64,000 nucleotides of DNA from Liolophura sinensis (GCF_032854445.1 NC_088297.1:475169-539168); one strand, 5' to 3'. Positions 22,601 through 31,500 are shown, numbered from the stretch's first letter. Translations and numbers: made by a program. The notes: generated by a model not told the origin, from the letters alone.

Positions 22601-23635
22601 CTGTGGCACTGCGTGGCTTGATTTTTCTGTGCACAGTATGTCTGTACATATTTACCTCTGTTCAATATGCCTGTACCGACTTCCTCTGCACAGTATGAAG
22701 GTACTGATTTTACTCTGCACAATATGTCTGCACTGATTTACTTGTGTACAATTTGTCTGTACTGATTTACCTGTGTACAATATGCCTGTACCGATTTACC
22801 TCAGTGCAATATGCCTATACTGATTTACTTCTGTACAATACTCCTATACTGATTTACTTCTGTACAATATGTTTGTTCTGACTTTCCTCTGTACAATATG
22901 CCTGTACCGATATACCTCTATGCAATATGTCAGTACTGATTTACCTCTGTACAATATGTCTGTACAGATTTACCTCAGTACAATATGCCCGTATTGATTT
23001 ACCTCTGTTCAATATGTCTGTACTGATTTACCTCTGTGCAATATGTCTGTACTGATTAACCTCTACACAATATGTCCGTAGTGATTAAGCTAAATGCTTA
23101 AGACTGTCCATGCTTACTGGACAGTCTTTGTCAACTCAGGCACCATGAATAAATATACAGCATGGTGTCAACATGCTTACTGGACAGTCTTTGTCAACTC
23201 AGGCACCATGAACAAATATACAGCATGGTGTCAACATGCTTACTGGACAGTCTTTGTCAACTCAGGCACCATGAATACATATACAGTATGGTGTCAACAT
23301 GCTTACTGGACAGTCTTTGTCAACTCAGGCACCATGAACAAAAATACAGCATGGTGTCAACATGCTTACTGGACAGTCTTTGTCTACTCAGGCACCATGA
23401 ATACATATACAATATGGTGTCAGCGTACTTACTGGACAGTCTTATTTAACTCAGGCACCATGAACTTAAAGTCTTTCAATACTTGGACCCAGCGTGTCTC
23501 CGGGGGATCTTCCACGTTCACTGTGTATGTCTTCGGCTTGACAGGGGTGTCCAACAGGGCTAGCCCCGCGGGGCTCCTACCAACTACTAACACCATACAC
23601 AAAACAGCTGTGCACAGAAACCTCAATTCCGCCAT
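7480..23635 (-). CDS. Acid ceramidase / NAAA-type lysosomal amidase, complete gene of 11 exons
   Basis: Hydrolyses the amide bond of N-acylethanolamines or ceramide in the lysosome. This N-terminal nucleophile enzyme is expected to self-cleave before its catalytic Cys. Exons (high to low): 23635-23433, 21343-21249, 20088-20019, 18728-18602, 16433-16334, 13578-13496, 12243-12156, 11499-11415, 10976-10914, 10382-10287, 7666-7480. All have AG/GT borders, all phases match, and the sum is 1197 nt = 398 codons plus stop. Residues 1-25 form a signal peptide. Residue 125 in FCTSVVAQD is the catalytic Cys. Arg141 and Asp144 (HTRNLDY) and Asn291 (ETNYDHW) are the other active-site positions. Glycosylation sequons fall near residues 65, 153, 230, 321 and 338. 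It lacks the acid ceramidase insert after RNLDY and the C-terminal CPDPC box, so it is NAAA-like there, although blocks such as KPGLFS and VLEN.TS.DEA look ceramidase-like. The last about 26 residues come from a microsatellite. Confidence 0.95.
7497..7575. repeat. (TGTC)n microsatellite inside exon 11
   Basis: TGTCTGTC repeats with TGCC variants on the + strand. Read on the minus strand they encode the Arg/Gln/Thr/Asp tail of the amidase. Confidence 0.95.
7794..7870. mobile_element. TTAA MITE fragment
   Basis: GGGTTTAACCCAAGAAACCCC, CATCTCCAC and CAGCGTCGATTCTGTATCC match the right half of the MITE at 45265-45450. The left end is missing. Confidence 0.65.
8180..8425. repeat. 28-bp array of palindromic units
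   Basis: Eight 28-bp units, nearly identical, each containing the 15-bp palindrome TATCACTGAGTGATA followed by GGCGACTGAGTG. It lies in the last intron of the amidase gene (intron 10383-7667 region). Confidence 0.95.
9080..9600. mobile_element. SINE-like family C copy with internal 77-bp expansion
   Basis: Begins with GGGTTTTACGTCGTACATA and contains the core GAAGTATCATGCGCAAGAC at 9184, 9261, 9338 and 9415, an exact 77-bp spacing, before the usual CTCTCAGTGCTGAG end. The core region of the dispersed element has thus been amplified four-fold in this copy only. Confidence 0.85.
9661..10008 (-). mobile_element. ACACAAG-rich MITE, copy B
   Basis: About 348 bp. Its right end, read on the minus strand, is TACGCAAAATACACTTGTGT and matches the left end of copy A (13697). 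Its left block AACATAAGTTGTAGTC/TTTCAACAGAAGTG (minus strand) matches the right end of copy A. The interior is full of AACACAAG/CTTGTGTT motifs. Confidence 0.7.
10287..10382 (-). CDS. Amidase exon 10
   Basis: TPGIKAMDKVGQAGVNMTSL then DVMSTNPVMN, matching the R(R)TP..K..N..GQ segment of the family. GAACAG acceptor, GTAAGT donor, phase 2 out. Confidence 0.92.
10914..10976 (-). CDS. Amidase exon 9
   Basis: WYILETNYDHW, with the active-site Asn, then PPPSDNRR. TGTTTAG acceptor, GTAAGC donor, phase 2 out. Confidence 0.94.
11415..11499 (-). CDS. Amidase exon 8
   Basis: AKKGEGVVITRDRLAAVDKW, with the strongly conserved GEGVVITR.R box. TTTTTCAG acceptor, GTAAGC donor, phase 2 out. Confidence 0.94.
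11785..11992 (+). mobile_element. SINE family A
   Basis: Has the B-box-like GAGTTCAAATCC, the CCGGCCGTACTGGGAAGGTC block, the GGTTTCCTCCCTCCATAGTG body and an ATAAATAAATATAC tail. The A-box region is degraded. Confidence 0.85.
12156..12243 (-). CDS. Amidase exon 7
   Basis: VLENVTSFDEAVRQLSYR then HAPVYYIVGG, matching the family pattern of a helix followed by a strand ending in (V/L)GG. CATCTAG acceptor, GTAAGT donor, phase 1 out. Confidence 0.92.
12400..13165. repeat. 44-bp minisatellite, about 17 units
   Basis: Units of GTACAACGTTTATTGCTGTT plus TTAAACTTGGCTATGTGCCT. The spacing is 44 bp (for example 12494 to 12538). It sits in the amidase intron between exons 6 and 7. Confidence 0.95.
13496..13578 (-). 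CDS. Amidase exon 6
   Basis: GTYWQNLLIAILDK followed by VSFLVRE. This corresponds to the GWWWEN/GYLGIL segment of vertebrate relatives. TTTTCAG acceptor, GTGAGT donor, phase 0 out. Confidence 0.88.
13697..14025 (+). mobile_element. ACACAAG-rich MITE, copy A
   Basis: 329 bp bounded by inverted ends TACACACAAAAAACACTTGT and (right, complement) TACACACAAAAACACCTGTG, each starting with TA. The interior repeats AACACAAG and CTTGTGTT. There is no coding capacity. The ends suggest a Tc1/mariner-type non-autonomous element. Confidence 0.75.
14180..15585. repeat. 44-bp minisatellite, about 31 units
   Basis: Units of GTTTGAACTGACCATTGTCC plus CTTTGCATCGACAGTGCGCA; several sequence variants alternate. 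Because 44 is not a multiple of three, three units make 44 codons, so all minus frames stay open for long runs without being coding. It lies in the amidase intron between exons 5 and 6. Confidence 0.97.
15711..16000. repeat. 41-bp minisatellite, 7 units
   Basis: TGACAAGAAGTCGAATTTCA plus CCGGTAATACGTGCGGCCAT recur at 41-bp spacing (15711, 15752, 15793 and on). Confidence 0.95.
16085..16310 (+). mobile_element. SINE family B
   Basis: Contains CTTGCCTTCGGTAAGTCGTC, GTGAAGCAGCACTAAATAAA, AATCCGTTCTGCAACAAGGA, GTCATATGAGTGAAAAATTG and a CACTCACTC tail. The tRNA-like head is lost. A further 3' fragment of the same family lies at 17155-17205. Confidence 0.85.
16334..16433 (-). CDS. Amidase exon 5
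   Basis: TVYTATTYAGYVGILTGQKP then GLFSVSVDQRG, the central sheet of the beta subunit. TACTGCAG acceptor, GTATGT donor, phase 1 out. Confidence 0.93.
16785..16890. repeat. Imperfect inverted repeat
   Basis: AAAGGGCGAAGCTCGAAAAC and, downstream, GTTTTCGAGTTTTCGCCCTT form arms around a short centre, with a second CCTTTCGTGTTTTAGTGTTT arm. This looks like a fold-back or MITE remnant. Confidence 0.65.
17620..17945. repeat. 21-bp minisatellite, about 15 units
   Basis: ACATCCTACAGTGGCCATGTT units with few changes. The period is a multiple of three, so both strands stay open (LHPTVAM on +, GCNMATV on -), but this is satellite and not a gene. Confidence 0.95.
18246..18490 (+). mobile_element. SINE family A, near full length
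   Basis: The tRNA-like head has an A box (TGGCCGAGTGGCTTAG) and a B box (GAGTTCAAGTCC), followed by the body and an AATAAATAAATT tail. A C-run replaces part of the body. Confidence 0.92.
18602..18728 (-). CDS. Amidase exon 4, catalytic Cys exon
   Basis: Begins A-FCTSVVAQDSAGNIWHTRN and continues NLDYYYGDVLRNMT. It holds the Cys nucleophile, which becomes the new N-terminus after self-cleavage, and the Arg and Asp partners. CCCACAG acceptor, GTACAA donor, phase 0 out. Confidence 0.95.
19115..19460 (-). mobile_element. SINE family B, full length
   Basis: Read on the minus strand it starts GATAGCTCAGTTGGTAGAGC (A box), passes GATCCAGGGTCAATCAC (B-box region), TTGCCTTCGGTAAGTCGTC and GTCATATGACTGAAAAATT, and ends in GACGTTAAACCCC. 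The head is tRNA-derived, so RNA polymerase III transcription is likely for the source. Confidence 0.92.
19490..19690 (-). mobile_element. tRNA-derived SINE, other family
   Basis: On the minus strand a B-box-like GAGAGTTCGAATCCTGCG follows a degraded A-box region (TCGCTAGTTCAGATGA). The body ends near the poly(AT) at 19490. Only one copy is seen in the window. Confidence 0.55.
20019..20088 (-). CDS. Amidase exon 3
   Basis: Reads GVAKIFGLPLGEMVLLNIIY, the conserved helix preceding the nucleophile. TTCGCAG acceptor, GTAAGG donor, phase 2 out. Confidence 0.92.
20336..20480 (-). mobile_element. SINE family A fragment
   Basis: GAGGAAACAGGAGCAGAGCC, GACCATCCGCAGG and GGACTTGAACTCACAGCGAT are the family A body and B box in minus orientation. 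Confidence 0.85.
20995..21100. repeat. (ATTC/GAAT)n microsatellite
   Basis: GAATGAATC and ATTCATTC runs in both orientations around 21040, giving a small inverted arrangement. Confidence 0.9.
21249..21343 (-). CDS. Amidase exon 2
   Basis: CCTCAG acceptor, then TLVPAEFIPLAEQIGAQLDK, part of the alpha subunit before the cleavage site, ending ADEIK with a GTAATG donor, phase 1. Confidence 0.92.
21885..23085. repeat. 30-bp minisatellite, about 40 units
   Basis: TACTGATTTACCTCTGTACAATATGTCTG units with modest divergence. On the minus (gene) strand each unit contains AGAGGTAAAT, which resembles a 5' splice site. It lies in intron 1 of the amidase gene. Confidence 0.96.
23096..23460 (-). repeat. 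63-bp array of exon 1 3' end plus donor
   Basis: About 5.5 units of 63 bp. On the minus strand each reads CATGGTGCCTGAGTT, then AAGACTGTCCA|GTAAG, which copies the last about 28 coding bases of amidase exon 1 and its 5' splice site, followed by about 35 intronic bases. The real junction is at 23433. Confidence 0.93.
23433..23635 (-). CDS. Amidase exon 1 (signal peptide)
   Basis: The ATG at 23635 starts MAELRFLCTAVLCMVLVVG, a clear signal peptide, followed by the pro-region with the family pattern PPETRWVQVL. It ends in FMVPELNKTVQ, split in phase 2 by a GTAAGT donor. The last about 30 bases plus this donor are copied in the array at 23096-23460. Confidence 0.93.
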
Positions 23636-23825
23636 CTTTATCTTTAGTCAGTTTAAATACTTAAAGTATCCAGCACATACTTTTACTCTGGACAATTATT
23701 GCCCATATTTGATAACGTGCGCTGACTATTTGACACATCATTATTGATAGGTTATCAGTCGACCTGATTTGTGTGCACTCGATATTTGCGCACTTATACG
23801 ACATGCATGCACTCACAGTTCAGCA

Positions 23826-24065
23826 GCGTGCTAGAGCATTACGGTGACCCAGGTGCCTCTCACCAGTGTGATCGCTGTATGTTCAAGTCCAGCTTATCCT
23901 GGCTTCCTCCCTGGTAGCACCAGAGAAGATCTGCCAGCAAACTGCAGGTGGTTGTGGGTTTTCCTCCGGGTTCAGCTTGGTTTCTTCCCACCAAAATGAT
24001 CGCCGACGTCGTATAAGCCGACGAAATATTCTTGAAAAAGGCGTAAACCACCAATCAAACATATA
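23826..24065 (+). mobile_element. SINE family A
   Basis: Head from GCGTGCTAGAGCATTACGGT, B-box-like GTTCAAGTCCAGC, body with TCTTCCCACCAAAATGAT, and tail AACATATAAAT. It lies upstream of the amidase start. Confidence 0.85.
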
Positions 24066-24735
24066 AATCAAAGCTCAACACGCGTACAGTTGAAGCCCCG
24101 CCATTTTGTTTTTTATAGTAGCATTGGAAATGCACGACTGAAATTAAAACAACATTTAAATCCACATCCGTTACACATGTATGAGTGATTTTAACATAAA
24201 TCTTCCGGCAGTTATTCTCATATTCTCAAAAAAAAACAAAACAATCTGTTACATTTAACAGAAAGTCCATTGTTTGAGGAATTCTAGAATGTATTCTGTT
24301 ATTGCAGCAGATTGTTCCGCTAAATAAAGCACATTCTATTCTATCAGTTCAGTATAAAGATTGTACATTTAATTGATTAACACGATATTACTTCGAATAT
24401 GACAGGGTATCATGTTACAAAAACCCAATACCCTCTAGTATAACTCAAATAATAGACATTCCGTTAACATGCCGCAAGTAACTCGACAGTGTCAGGATTT
24501 TCGGAAACTTTCTGATAATCGCCGAAAGCGTTCCACACCTACCAGTATTAACGACAATACACGGGTCTACAATATAACATGTTATCAGAAACACGTGATA
24601 TATCTGCGATTAGCTGACGCTGTTGTATCTTTCACTGTCCACAGTACAGGTTTGATTAGGACCAAGACCTCACCAGGTCAGGGATGATCATCACAGCAAA
24701 ACCAGTCGCTGCAAGCAGTATGGTGACGTTCAAAA
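24066..24735. other. No gene seen; presumed amidase promoter side
   Basis: AT-rich single-copy DNA upstream of the amidase start codon, separated from it by a SINE. No promoter element can be assigned with confidence. Confidence 0.4.
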
Positions 24736-24739
24736 CTTT

Positions 24740-24915
24740 TGCTTGCCTTCGGTAAGTCGTCTCAGTGAAGCAGCACTAGGTAAAAGATCGGTGGAAATCC
24801 GTCCTGCAACAAGGAGGTACGTTACATACACCCTAAAGATTCCTTCGTCTTCATATGACTGAAAAATTGTTGAGCACGACGTTAAACCCCAAGCACTAAC
24901 TCACTCACTCACTCA
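24740..24915 (+). mobile_element. SINE family B, 5'-truncated
   Basis: CTTGCCTTCGGTAAGTCGTC through GACGTTAAACCCCAAGCACT and a TCACTCACTCACTC tail. Confidence 0.9.
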
Positions 24916-25364
24916 AAACTTCTGGCCAGCTACCCCAAATTGTTGGCGGCTGTAGCCTGCTCTGACTTAGTCGTAAAACCAGTCGAATATGGGCGCACCA
25001 GAAGTCGTGGATGATCGCTGGTCACGTGGTTGTGTAAGTGTTTGTGCCACCTGGTGTTTGGTGGTGATACCTCGACTTCACAATCGATCGTGCCAGCGGT
25101 GACCGGCCGTGACGATTAATTGTAGGATCAGTTGTTGATCTCCACCACAAGTCGCACGATTAACACTGATTACCCTTGCTATTGGCCGTATACATGCATG
25201 CGCACCACCGGCCTACAAGAGCAATCGCAGTACACGGTCTCTAATGAAGATATCAATAAACATTATCGATAGGTCGTACCTCGGAGCAATCGCCTCAGCC
25301 TTATTAGTGTACAACTATTCCGCTAGTGATTGTTTTATCTCAGATATTTCATCCTGGTTTTGTA

Positions 25365-25675
25365 ATAAGCCGAGTCGGCATTTCAGGAGTGTCGCGAGAT
25401 CAGACAGGCTAAGACGAGACAGAGGTGGGGGTGGGGGGTGATGGGGGTGGGGTGGAGGGGGGCTGCTGGTATACTAACGCGGCTAACGGGCGGGATTTTA
25501 GGAAGCTGCTAGAGTCTCGGTTGGGTCGACAGACACGGCTATGCCAGATGTATATTCAGCCCAGTAAGTACCTTAAAATCTCGCCTTTCAGTTGAGTTAG
25601 TTTGTGAGAGCCTGTCTCGTCCACATCTATGTGATCTACCGCGGAAATCCTGAAATGACGGCTCGGCTACATTGT
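25365..25675. mobile_element. Fold-back element with about 55-bp inverted ends
   Basis: Left AGCCGAGTCGGCATTTCAGG and right (complement) AGCCGAGCCGTCATTTCAGG are inverted. The similarity runs on to GACGAGACAG on both sides. A G-rich stretch (25423-25465) lies inside. No reading frame. Confidence 0.65.
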
Positions 25676-25874
25676 CAAATGAACCTATCGTTCAGTACAA
25701 AGAATGAGACAGAAAGTTAATTATCACACTTAGCATATCTGCAAGTATCGTTTCCATGACAACGGCCAGTTCGACAACTCTACCATTCTGCTCTGCATTT
25801 TGTCTTATAAAATACTCGCCCTTACAGTCATTTCTCTGGCACCATTGTAAATGTTGTTGTATAAATAGAATACA

Positions 25875-25990
25875 ACAGTTCACATTGGGGGTTTTACGTC
25901 GTACGTAGCAATTTTTGCAGTCAGATGACAAGGAGTCATTATATTTGTGTTCACATACGGTATCTTCTTGTGGCAAGGCGAGTCCTATAA
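25875..25990. mobile_element. SINE-like family C fragment
   Basis: GGGGGTTTTACGTCGTACGT, TTTTTGCAGTCAGATGACAA and TCTTCTTGTGGCAAGGCGAG match the start of the element at 2555. Confidence 0.75.
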
Positions 25991-25999
25991 CGTTGTACG

Positions 26000-27560
26000 T
26001 CTATATTATTGCAGTAATATTATTTATATTAAAATGCAGTTAGAATACTTTTTTCTATTTCATAATGTTAAACGCCATAAGCCTTGTTTCGACACCAAGA
26101 ATTATTCAGAAACACGTGGCATGCTGGGCAATGGGCGTGAAAAGTAATTTGTTTTACAATAGCTGCACCAGCATCCGGTTAGAACAAACTCCACGCAGTA
26201 TCACAGCTACACTACTGTCTCAGCTAAGAGACTACATTGTTTTGTTGTTGTTTTTTTTTATAATAGAATTCCCTAACATGCAACTTTAAAATCATACCGC
26301 TGTGGGAACATTCTACGAGGGATAAAATAAAATTCATTTATGGAGATTATATTATACTCCAACATGCGAATAAAGTCAAACATGGCGACGTCAAAAACAG
26401 GGTTTACAGTTAAGTCGATCGCAGCTCAGGTAACTGGTGTCGCCCGTCGTCAAAACATATTGGACTCCGCCCAATATTCAGCTTGCCACTGGTTTCTGAA
26501 TAATTATGATGTCTTCCCAGAGAATGCCTTCTTGGTGTCGAAAAAGGGTTATGGAGTTTAACATTATAAATTATAAAAGGTGTTCTAACTTCATTTTCTT
26601 TGGAAGAATATGGACTTCCAGCATATCGATGTGTAGAGCTTGTGTCACAGGCTAAAGGCAATTTTGGTAGCTGAGTATGACTGATTTTACAGACATCTGA
26701 ATATAGGCGACTCGCTGAAAGAAATAGACTATAATGCAGAAAACTTTCGAAAACTCCGAAGTACATGTATAGTGTCGTGTCAGTGATTTGCACATACTGT
26801 TATTTCCTTCATTTGCGCAATACAGAACGAATAAGCTTTGTTCTTAATGAATATTCTCTAATTTGTACAATCAAATAAATAAGCAACGCTGTGCTTGAAA
26901 CTGTCAGTTAAATGACGGCAGTGCGGAGAAAATTGCCATGTTTTTCCTAGGTACCTAACCACCTGCAGCCGAAATAGTAAGAGATGGATTCGAACACGGG
27001 ATCTCACTCACCGACAACCTGATAGCCAAAGCAAACTAGCATTTCAACTATCACCAGTGAGCACCCATTTAGAATGTTCATCTTTTAATCGGCAAATTTG
27101 ACATTACGAAAAGAACCCATTTTAAACTGCTAATTTTGTACCTGGTCGGAAAGGCCTGGTGTCATTGCACTATTAGTCGTTGTGTCGTTGCGTGTCACGT
27201 ACACCTTAAACAAACGGTTTACAACACATGGGCGGTGGAACCGCCCCAACCACCCCGATCGTGGTCGGGCCAAAAAGAAAAAAAAAATGGAAAAGAAACA
27301 GAGGCAGAACAAGAGTGAAGACAAATTATCCAGCACTTGTAGATAAATAGAGACTGTGTTTTTTTTTTACTCCAAATGCGTATCAAGTCAATAACTTCCG
27401 CCGCGTATTTATGGCTATGACGTTGTGGTAGGCCTACTATATTTTTGAAGCTTGGCGTTCAGACTGCTGCCCATGAAACCAGCTATATAATAGTAATGTA
27501 GTATATTGAAAAGACAGAACGTGTCGGAGAACCGGACTTGTAAAGGTTGGTATTCGCCCG
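26000..27560. other. No gene seen
   Basis: AT-rich DNA. Open stretches at 26340-26561 (+) and 26793-26410 (-) overlap each other and match nothing I recognise. Confidence 0.55.
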
Positions 27561-27675
27561 TCAGAAACTGGCTCTTTCCTGACACAGGTTTGCATTGAGT
27601 GGAAGCATCAGTGTCACACAATTAGTTGAAATAATTACGCTGCTATAATTGCTTGCCGATCTCTTTAGGCTATCA

Positions 27676-29922
27676 TTACTTTCTAAACACTGATTGCCTA
27701 TTATCTGAGAGTTCAACGAACTGATTGACTGCAGATTTGATATCAATGTTGTCTGTATAATCCTTATGGACATGCAAGACCATGAGGTCATTTAACCTAG
27801 ACAGTGTCATGGTGGATCGCAGGTATGTTCTTAGCCTACAGAGAGCAGGGAAAGACCTTTCGCTTGTTGCATTTGTGGCTGGCGTAACAAGGATCAGACA
27901 AAGTACAAAGCAAACCTCGAAGAAAAAGGTCGTCTCATGGTGTGACATTTCAGAAAAAAGGGAATCAGAGACTTCAAATAAACAGGCGAGTCTTCTCGTT
28001 CGGCAAATTTTACAGAAAGTGTATTTAACTGAGTACTTGTCTCTCTTATCAAAATCTGATGTGTAGAATGCTGCCACAGCTTCTAGTTGCTGACTGACTG
28101 TCTTTATTATTGTAGGCATCCAGAAGCAGATCATGAAGATTTCTATAATGTCAGAACTCAGGCCGATCAAACCTGTCTTGAATTACATTAATGAAACGAT
28201 CAAGAACATCAAAGTACTGTTGCCTGTGGACCTCTGGCGGCGTCTGAGGGAAATGCCCTGCCCTCTCTCCAACTTTGTGTCTTGATGGCGTCTTGCGTTT
28301 GCGCGGTAACACGGGATTTTCTACGTCAAGTGATTTGCGTTTTGGAGAGTCTTCTCGTAAAAGAGGTCAAAATCTCGGTTTTGCCATATTTCCTAGGGTT
28401 TTGACAGTCAAAGAAGCAATTTCTTGACCTACTGCTGCTGACAAATTTGGACTTTGTAATGTTTTTACTAAATTATCGGAGTGCTTAAGAATGAGGTGTG
28501 AGAGGGATATACCCCAGAAAAGATAAGATTTTCTCATTTTTGACTGCACTCAAATAATCACAGCTTTCACTTCAGTGTCTGTTGCACATTGTAGTGCCTC
28601 TTCCCAAAAATTAAATAAAACCTGATAGTTATCAAGAATGCTCCCCAGTGAATTTGCACGAAGAGTCCAGCACGTAGGACAAAGTACTCTAACTCCAAGT
28701 GTATCGGGTTGAATGTTTGTTTTCAGGTTATCAAACAATCCTTCACTCCTGCGTGAGTATTTGATCAGTTTACAAATTTCGTGCGTAACTTCCAAACCGT
28801 CTTCAGTAGCTTTTACCTCTTTGATAGCGTCGTTGCACGTAAGACTTAATGAGTGGACATAACAGTGTGTGAACAACTGTTGTAACCTGAAAGCCACGCC
28901 GGATTTTCTCCCATTCATATTGCTCGTGGCATCATAATACGGCCCTCTGAATTTTCCTATTGATACATTCATTCTACAAAGAACGTCCAAAATTACTTTC
29001 ACCAAAGTTTCAGCAGTGATGTCATCTACTTTGTAAACCCCAAGGAAATCTTTGTGGACAATAAAATCCTCTCCTACCCAGCTAAAAACTAGTTCGACTT
29101 GTTCATGATTGAAAACGTCAGCCAACTCATTTACCACTATATAGTGAAACTCGTCATGCGATACATACTTTTTTATTTATTTTTTTAACCACTGTGGAAG
29201 AGAAGGGTCGTGACTTCCACGCAAAATGCGAAGCTGCGTGAAGTTCCCATAGTGTCCATCTGCAGCAGCACTGCTTCCACGGAATGTTAAACCTTGTCGA
29301 CACAGGTGACGTATATTTTCAAATATTTTATATACAATGCGTCTATTTTCCGCCTTTCCCTTGACTGAGGGATTCACCAATATCTCTAGTAGTTGCTGGT
29401 AAGGTAAGGTTCAACGGCTTCTTTATGACACTTGCTAGCTTCGTGTTCTCTAAATACGCCCTCTGCTTCTTTCCAGTTGCTGAAACCTTTAGATATGAAA
29501 GTGGGCTCAGTCTTACTGCTGGAGAATAACCTTGACGAAAAAAATTCGTTTTGGCGTACAAAACAGAAAGCTAAGTTGGTATTTTCTTGATAATGCAAGC
29601 AGGTGTATTTATCAAACTATTCCGATGTGAAACTTTCGTTTACCATAGGTTTTTTTTCAAACTCAGTGAACGGGAGTTGATGACACAGGTGTCGTGCGAG
29701 TGCGCCACGGGTTATTTGGGACTCAAATATCGAAAGTGCGTTGTCACCGCATTGAGGATTTTCTTCGACAGCCTCTTCCGAAGGAGACGGATTCTGATGA
29801 ATTTCTGAACGTGATTTTAGAAAGAAATAGTTTAGACATTTCGAATTTTTATCTTCGAAATAATTAAGTTTGAGTGAAACGAGCAATGAATTAACCAAAT
29901 TACAGTCTGGGTACTTCTTCAA
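27676..29922 (-). pseudogene. Decayed ZMYM1-like hAT transposase
   Basis: Transposase fragments follow in order on the minus strand but in shifted frames. At 29590-29390 there is a TTF-type zinc finger region (WKEAEGVFREHE then CHKEAVE). At 29330-29180 is the RQGLTFRGSSAAADGHYGNF box. At 29137-28550 is the catalytic-domain stretch with KFRGPYYDATSNMNGRKSGV and the CPTCWTLRANSL motif. At 28549-28400 is a continuing piece (LVKTLQSPNLSAA). At 27890-27690 is the hAT C-terminal dimerisation region (ATNATSERSFPALCRLRTYL). Frameshifts and stops separate the pieces, so it cannot encode an active enzyme as read. Terminal inverted repeats were not found. Confidence 0.88.
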
Positions 29923-29929
29923 TTAGGCC

Positions 29930-31180
29930 TACAGCTGTAAAGGAATCAACCGGTTACTGGATGGTATTTACACACAGGCTGTTACATCAAAACACCGCCA
30001 TGCGTGCTGTCACAAAACAGCGCCATCTGTGCAGTCTGCTGACGACCCACAGTTTGCCAAAGTTTGACGCCCATAGTTCACAACAACAATTCTATTTTTC
30101 TACACCACAAGGCACCGATATGTGCGTCAATAATAAGAAATCAACATTTAATATATCTGAATGTAGTTCCTAACTTTTGACGCTAGAAGTCGCTTTCAAC
30201 GTCTCTGCGGCCGTCCAGCGGTCCGGGGCCTAGGCGGCCTCTGGACCCTCTCCTTTTGGGCTGAGATAGTCGGGACAATCTTAATTTCCTTTCACCGCCC
30301 CGACGTTAGAGGTAAAGATCGCAATATGTTGCTCCGGTTTGCTTTCGTTAACATTAATGTCCATTTTTAATTAATATATGATGTTTGTATATAAATCTGA
30401 AGATAGGATACATGACTTAGCTAACGCCATTTGTTCTAAATATGTCTGTTTTAAAGCCCCCAGGCGAAAATAGAGACCAATGCTAACTAATAAACCATCA
30501 CGAATTTAGGCCGAAAATCCAGCACGTAATTTTTCCCTTAATTACAAAACCCTTCTAATGAATTTGTCAATGTATCTCCATATTTAGATATATTTGAACA
30601 CAGCTTGGATTGTTTTAAAAGATTTATACAGAGAGGCCTTTTTGACTGAATAAAAATGGCAGAATTTCTTGAATTTTTAAAATACCACATTATTTATTTC
30701 CCATATGTAAAGCAAAAGTCCGCTGTGCTGTAATACGCCAGGTTACGTATTTTGTATCAACTGAAATCCCAGCCATAGATACCACAATGTACTTGTTTCT
30801 GTGTTTTTTCTATCTAATATAAATCAATGTGTGTGGGTAACCTCTTTTACTCACATATTATTAAGATTTATTGCGGTGGATGTGAATTGTCCTTGAGTAA
30901 TCAAACGTGTGAAATGTACAACAGATTCACTTCACTTCGTGGCTGGAATGATAACGGCTTAATCTCACCTCGGCAATATTTCAGTATATCGTGGCGAGTG
31001 CATATATAAATCAAGAAGCAGTCAACTGTTTTCCATATAACAACTTTCAAAATTCAGTTAAAAGAATTAAATCTTAGAAAAAACTCGAAAACCGTGGTAT
31101 TTTATATTTTGTAATATAGGCTAAGGGCTTTTTGGTGTTTAATGACAGGATTGCTAGCTATGTTGTCAAATAAATCACAT
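29930..31180. other. No gene seen; family D fragment at 30940-31010
   Basis: AT-rich DNA. GGCTTAATCTCACCTCGGCA and ATATTTCAGTATATCGTGGC match the repeat at 7000-7100. Confidence 0.55.
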
Positions 31181-31184
31181 AAAT

Positions 31185-31410
31185 TTATTCATTCATTTAT
31201 TTATTTATTTGATTGATGTTTTACACCGCACTTAAGAATATTTCACTTATACCACGGCGGCCAGCATTATGGTGGGAGGAAAACCCAAGACCACCCGAAG
31301 GCTGCTGCAAAACCTTTCCAGGTACAGGGCCACAGGGGAAGCCGGCATGAGCTAGACTTGAACGCACAACGACTGCTCCTGGTTTATTGCGCCAACCTGG
31401 CACCTCGGTC
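31185..31410 (-). mobile_element. SINE family A
   Basis: ATTTATTTGATTGATGTTTT start, GGCCAGCATTATGGTGGGAG body, then GACTTGAACGCACAACGACT near the head; minus orientation. Confidence 0.88.
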
Positions 31411-31422
31411 ACTGAGATGTTC

Positions 31423-31500
31423 GAATGTGTGTGTGTGTGTGTGCGTGTGTGTGCGTGTGCGTGTGTGTGTGTGTGCGCGCGTGCGTTTGTGTATGTGTAG
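31423..31500. repeat. (GT)n microsatellite
   Basis: GTGTGTGTGTGTGCGTGTGT run with GCGC interruptions. Confidence 0.97.

Noticed and set aside
26340-26793. Overlapping frames on both strands
   Set aside because: Neither strand shows a known domain; probably chance.
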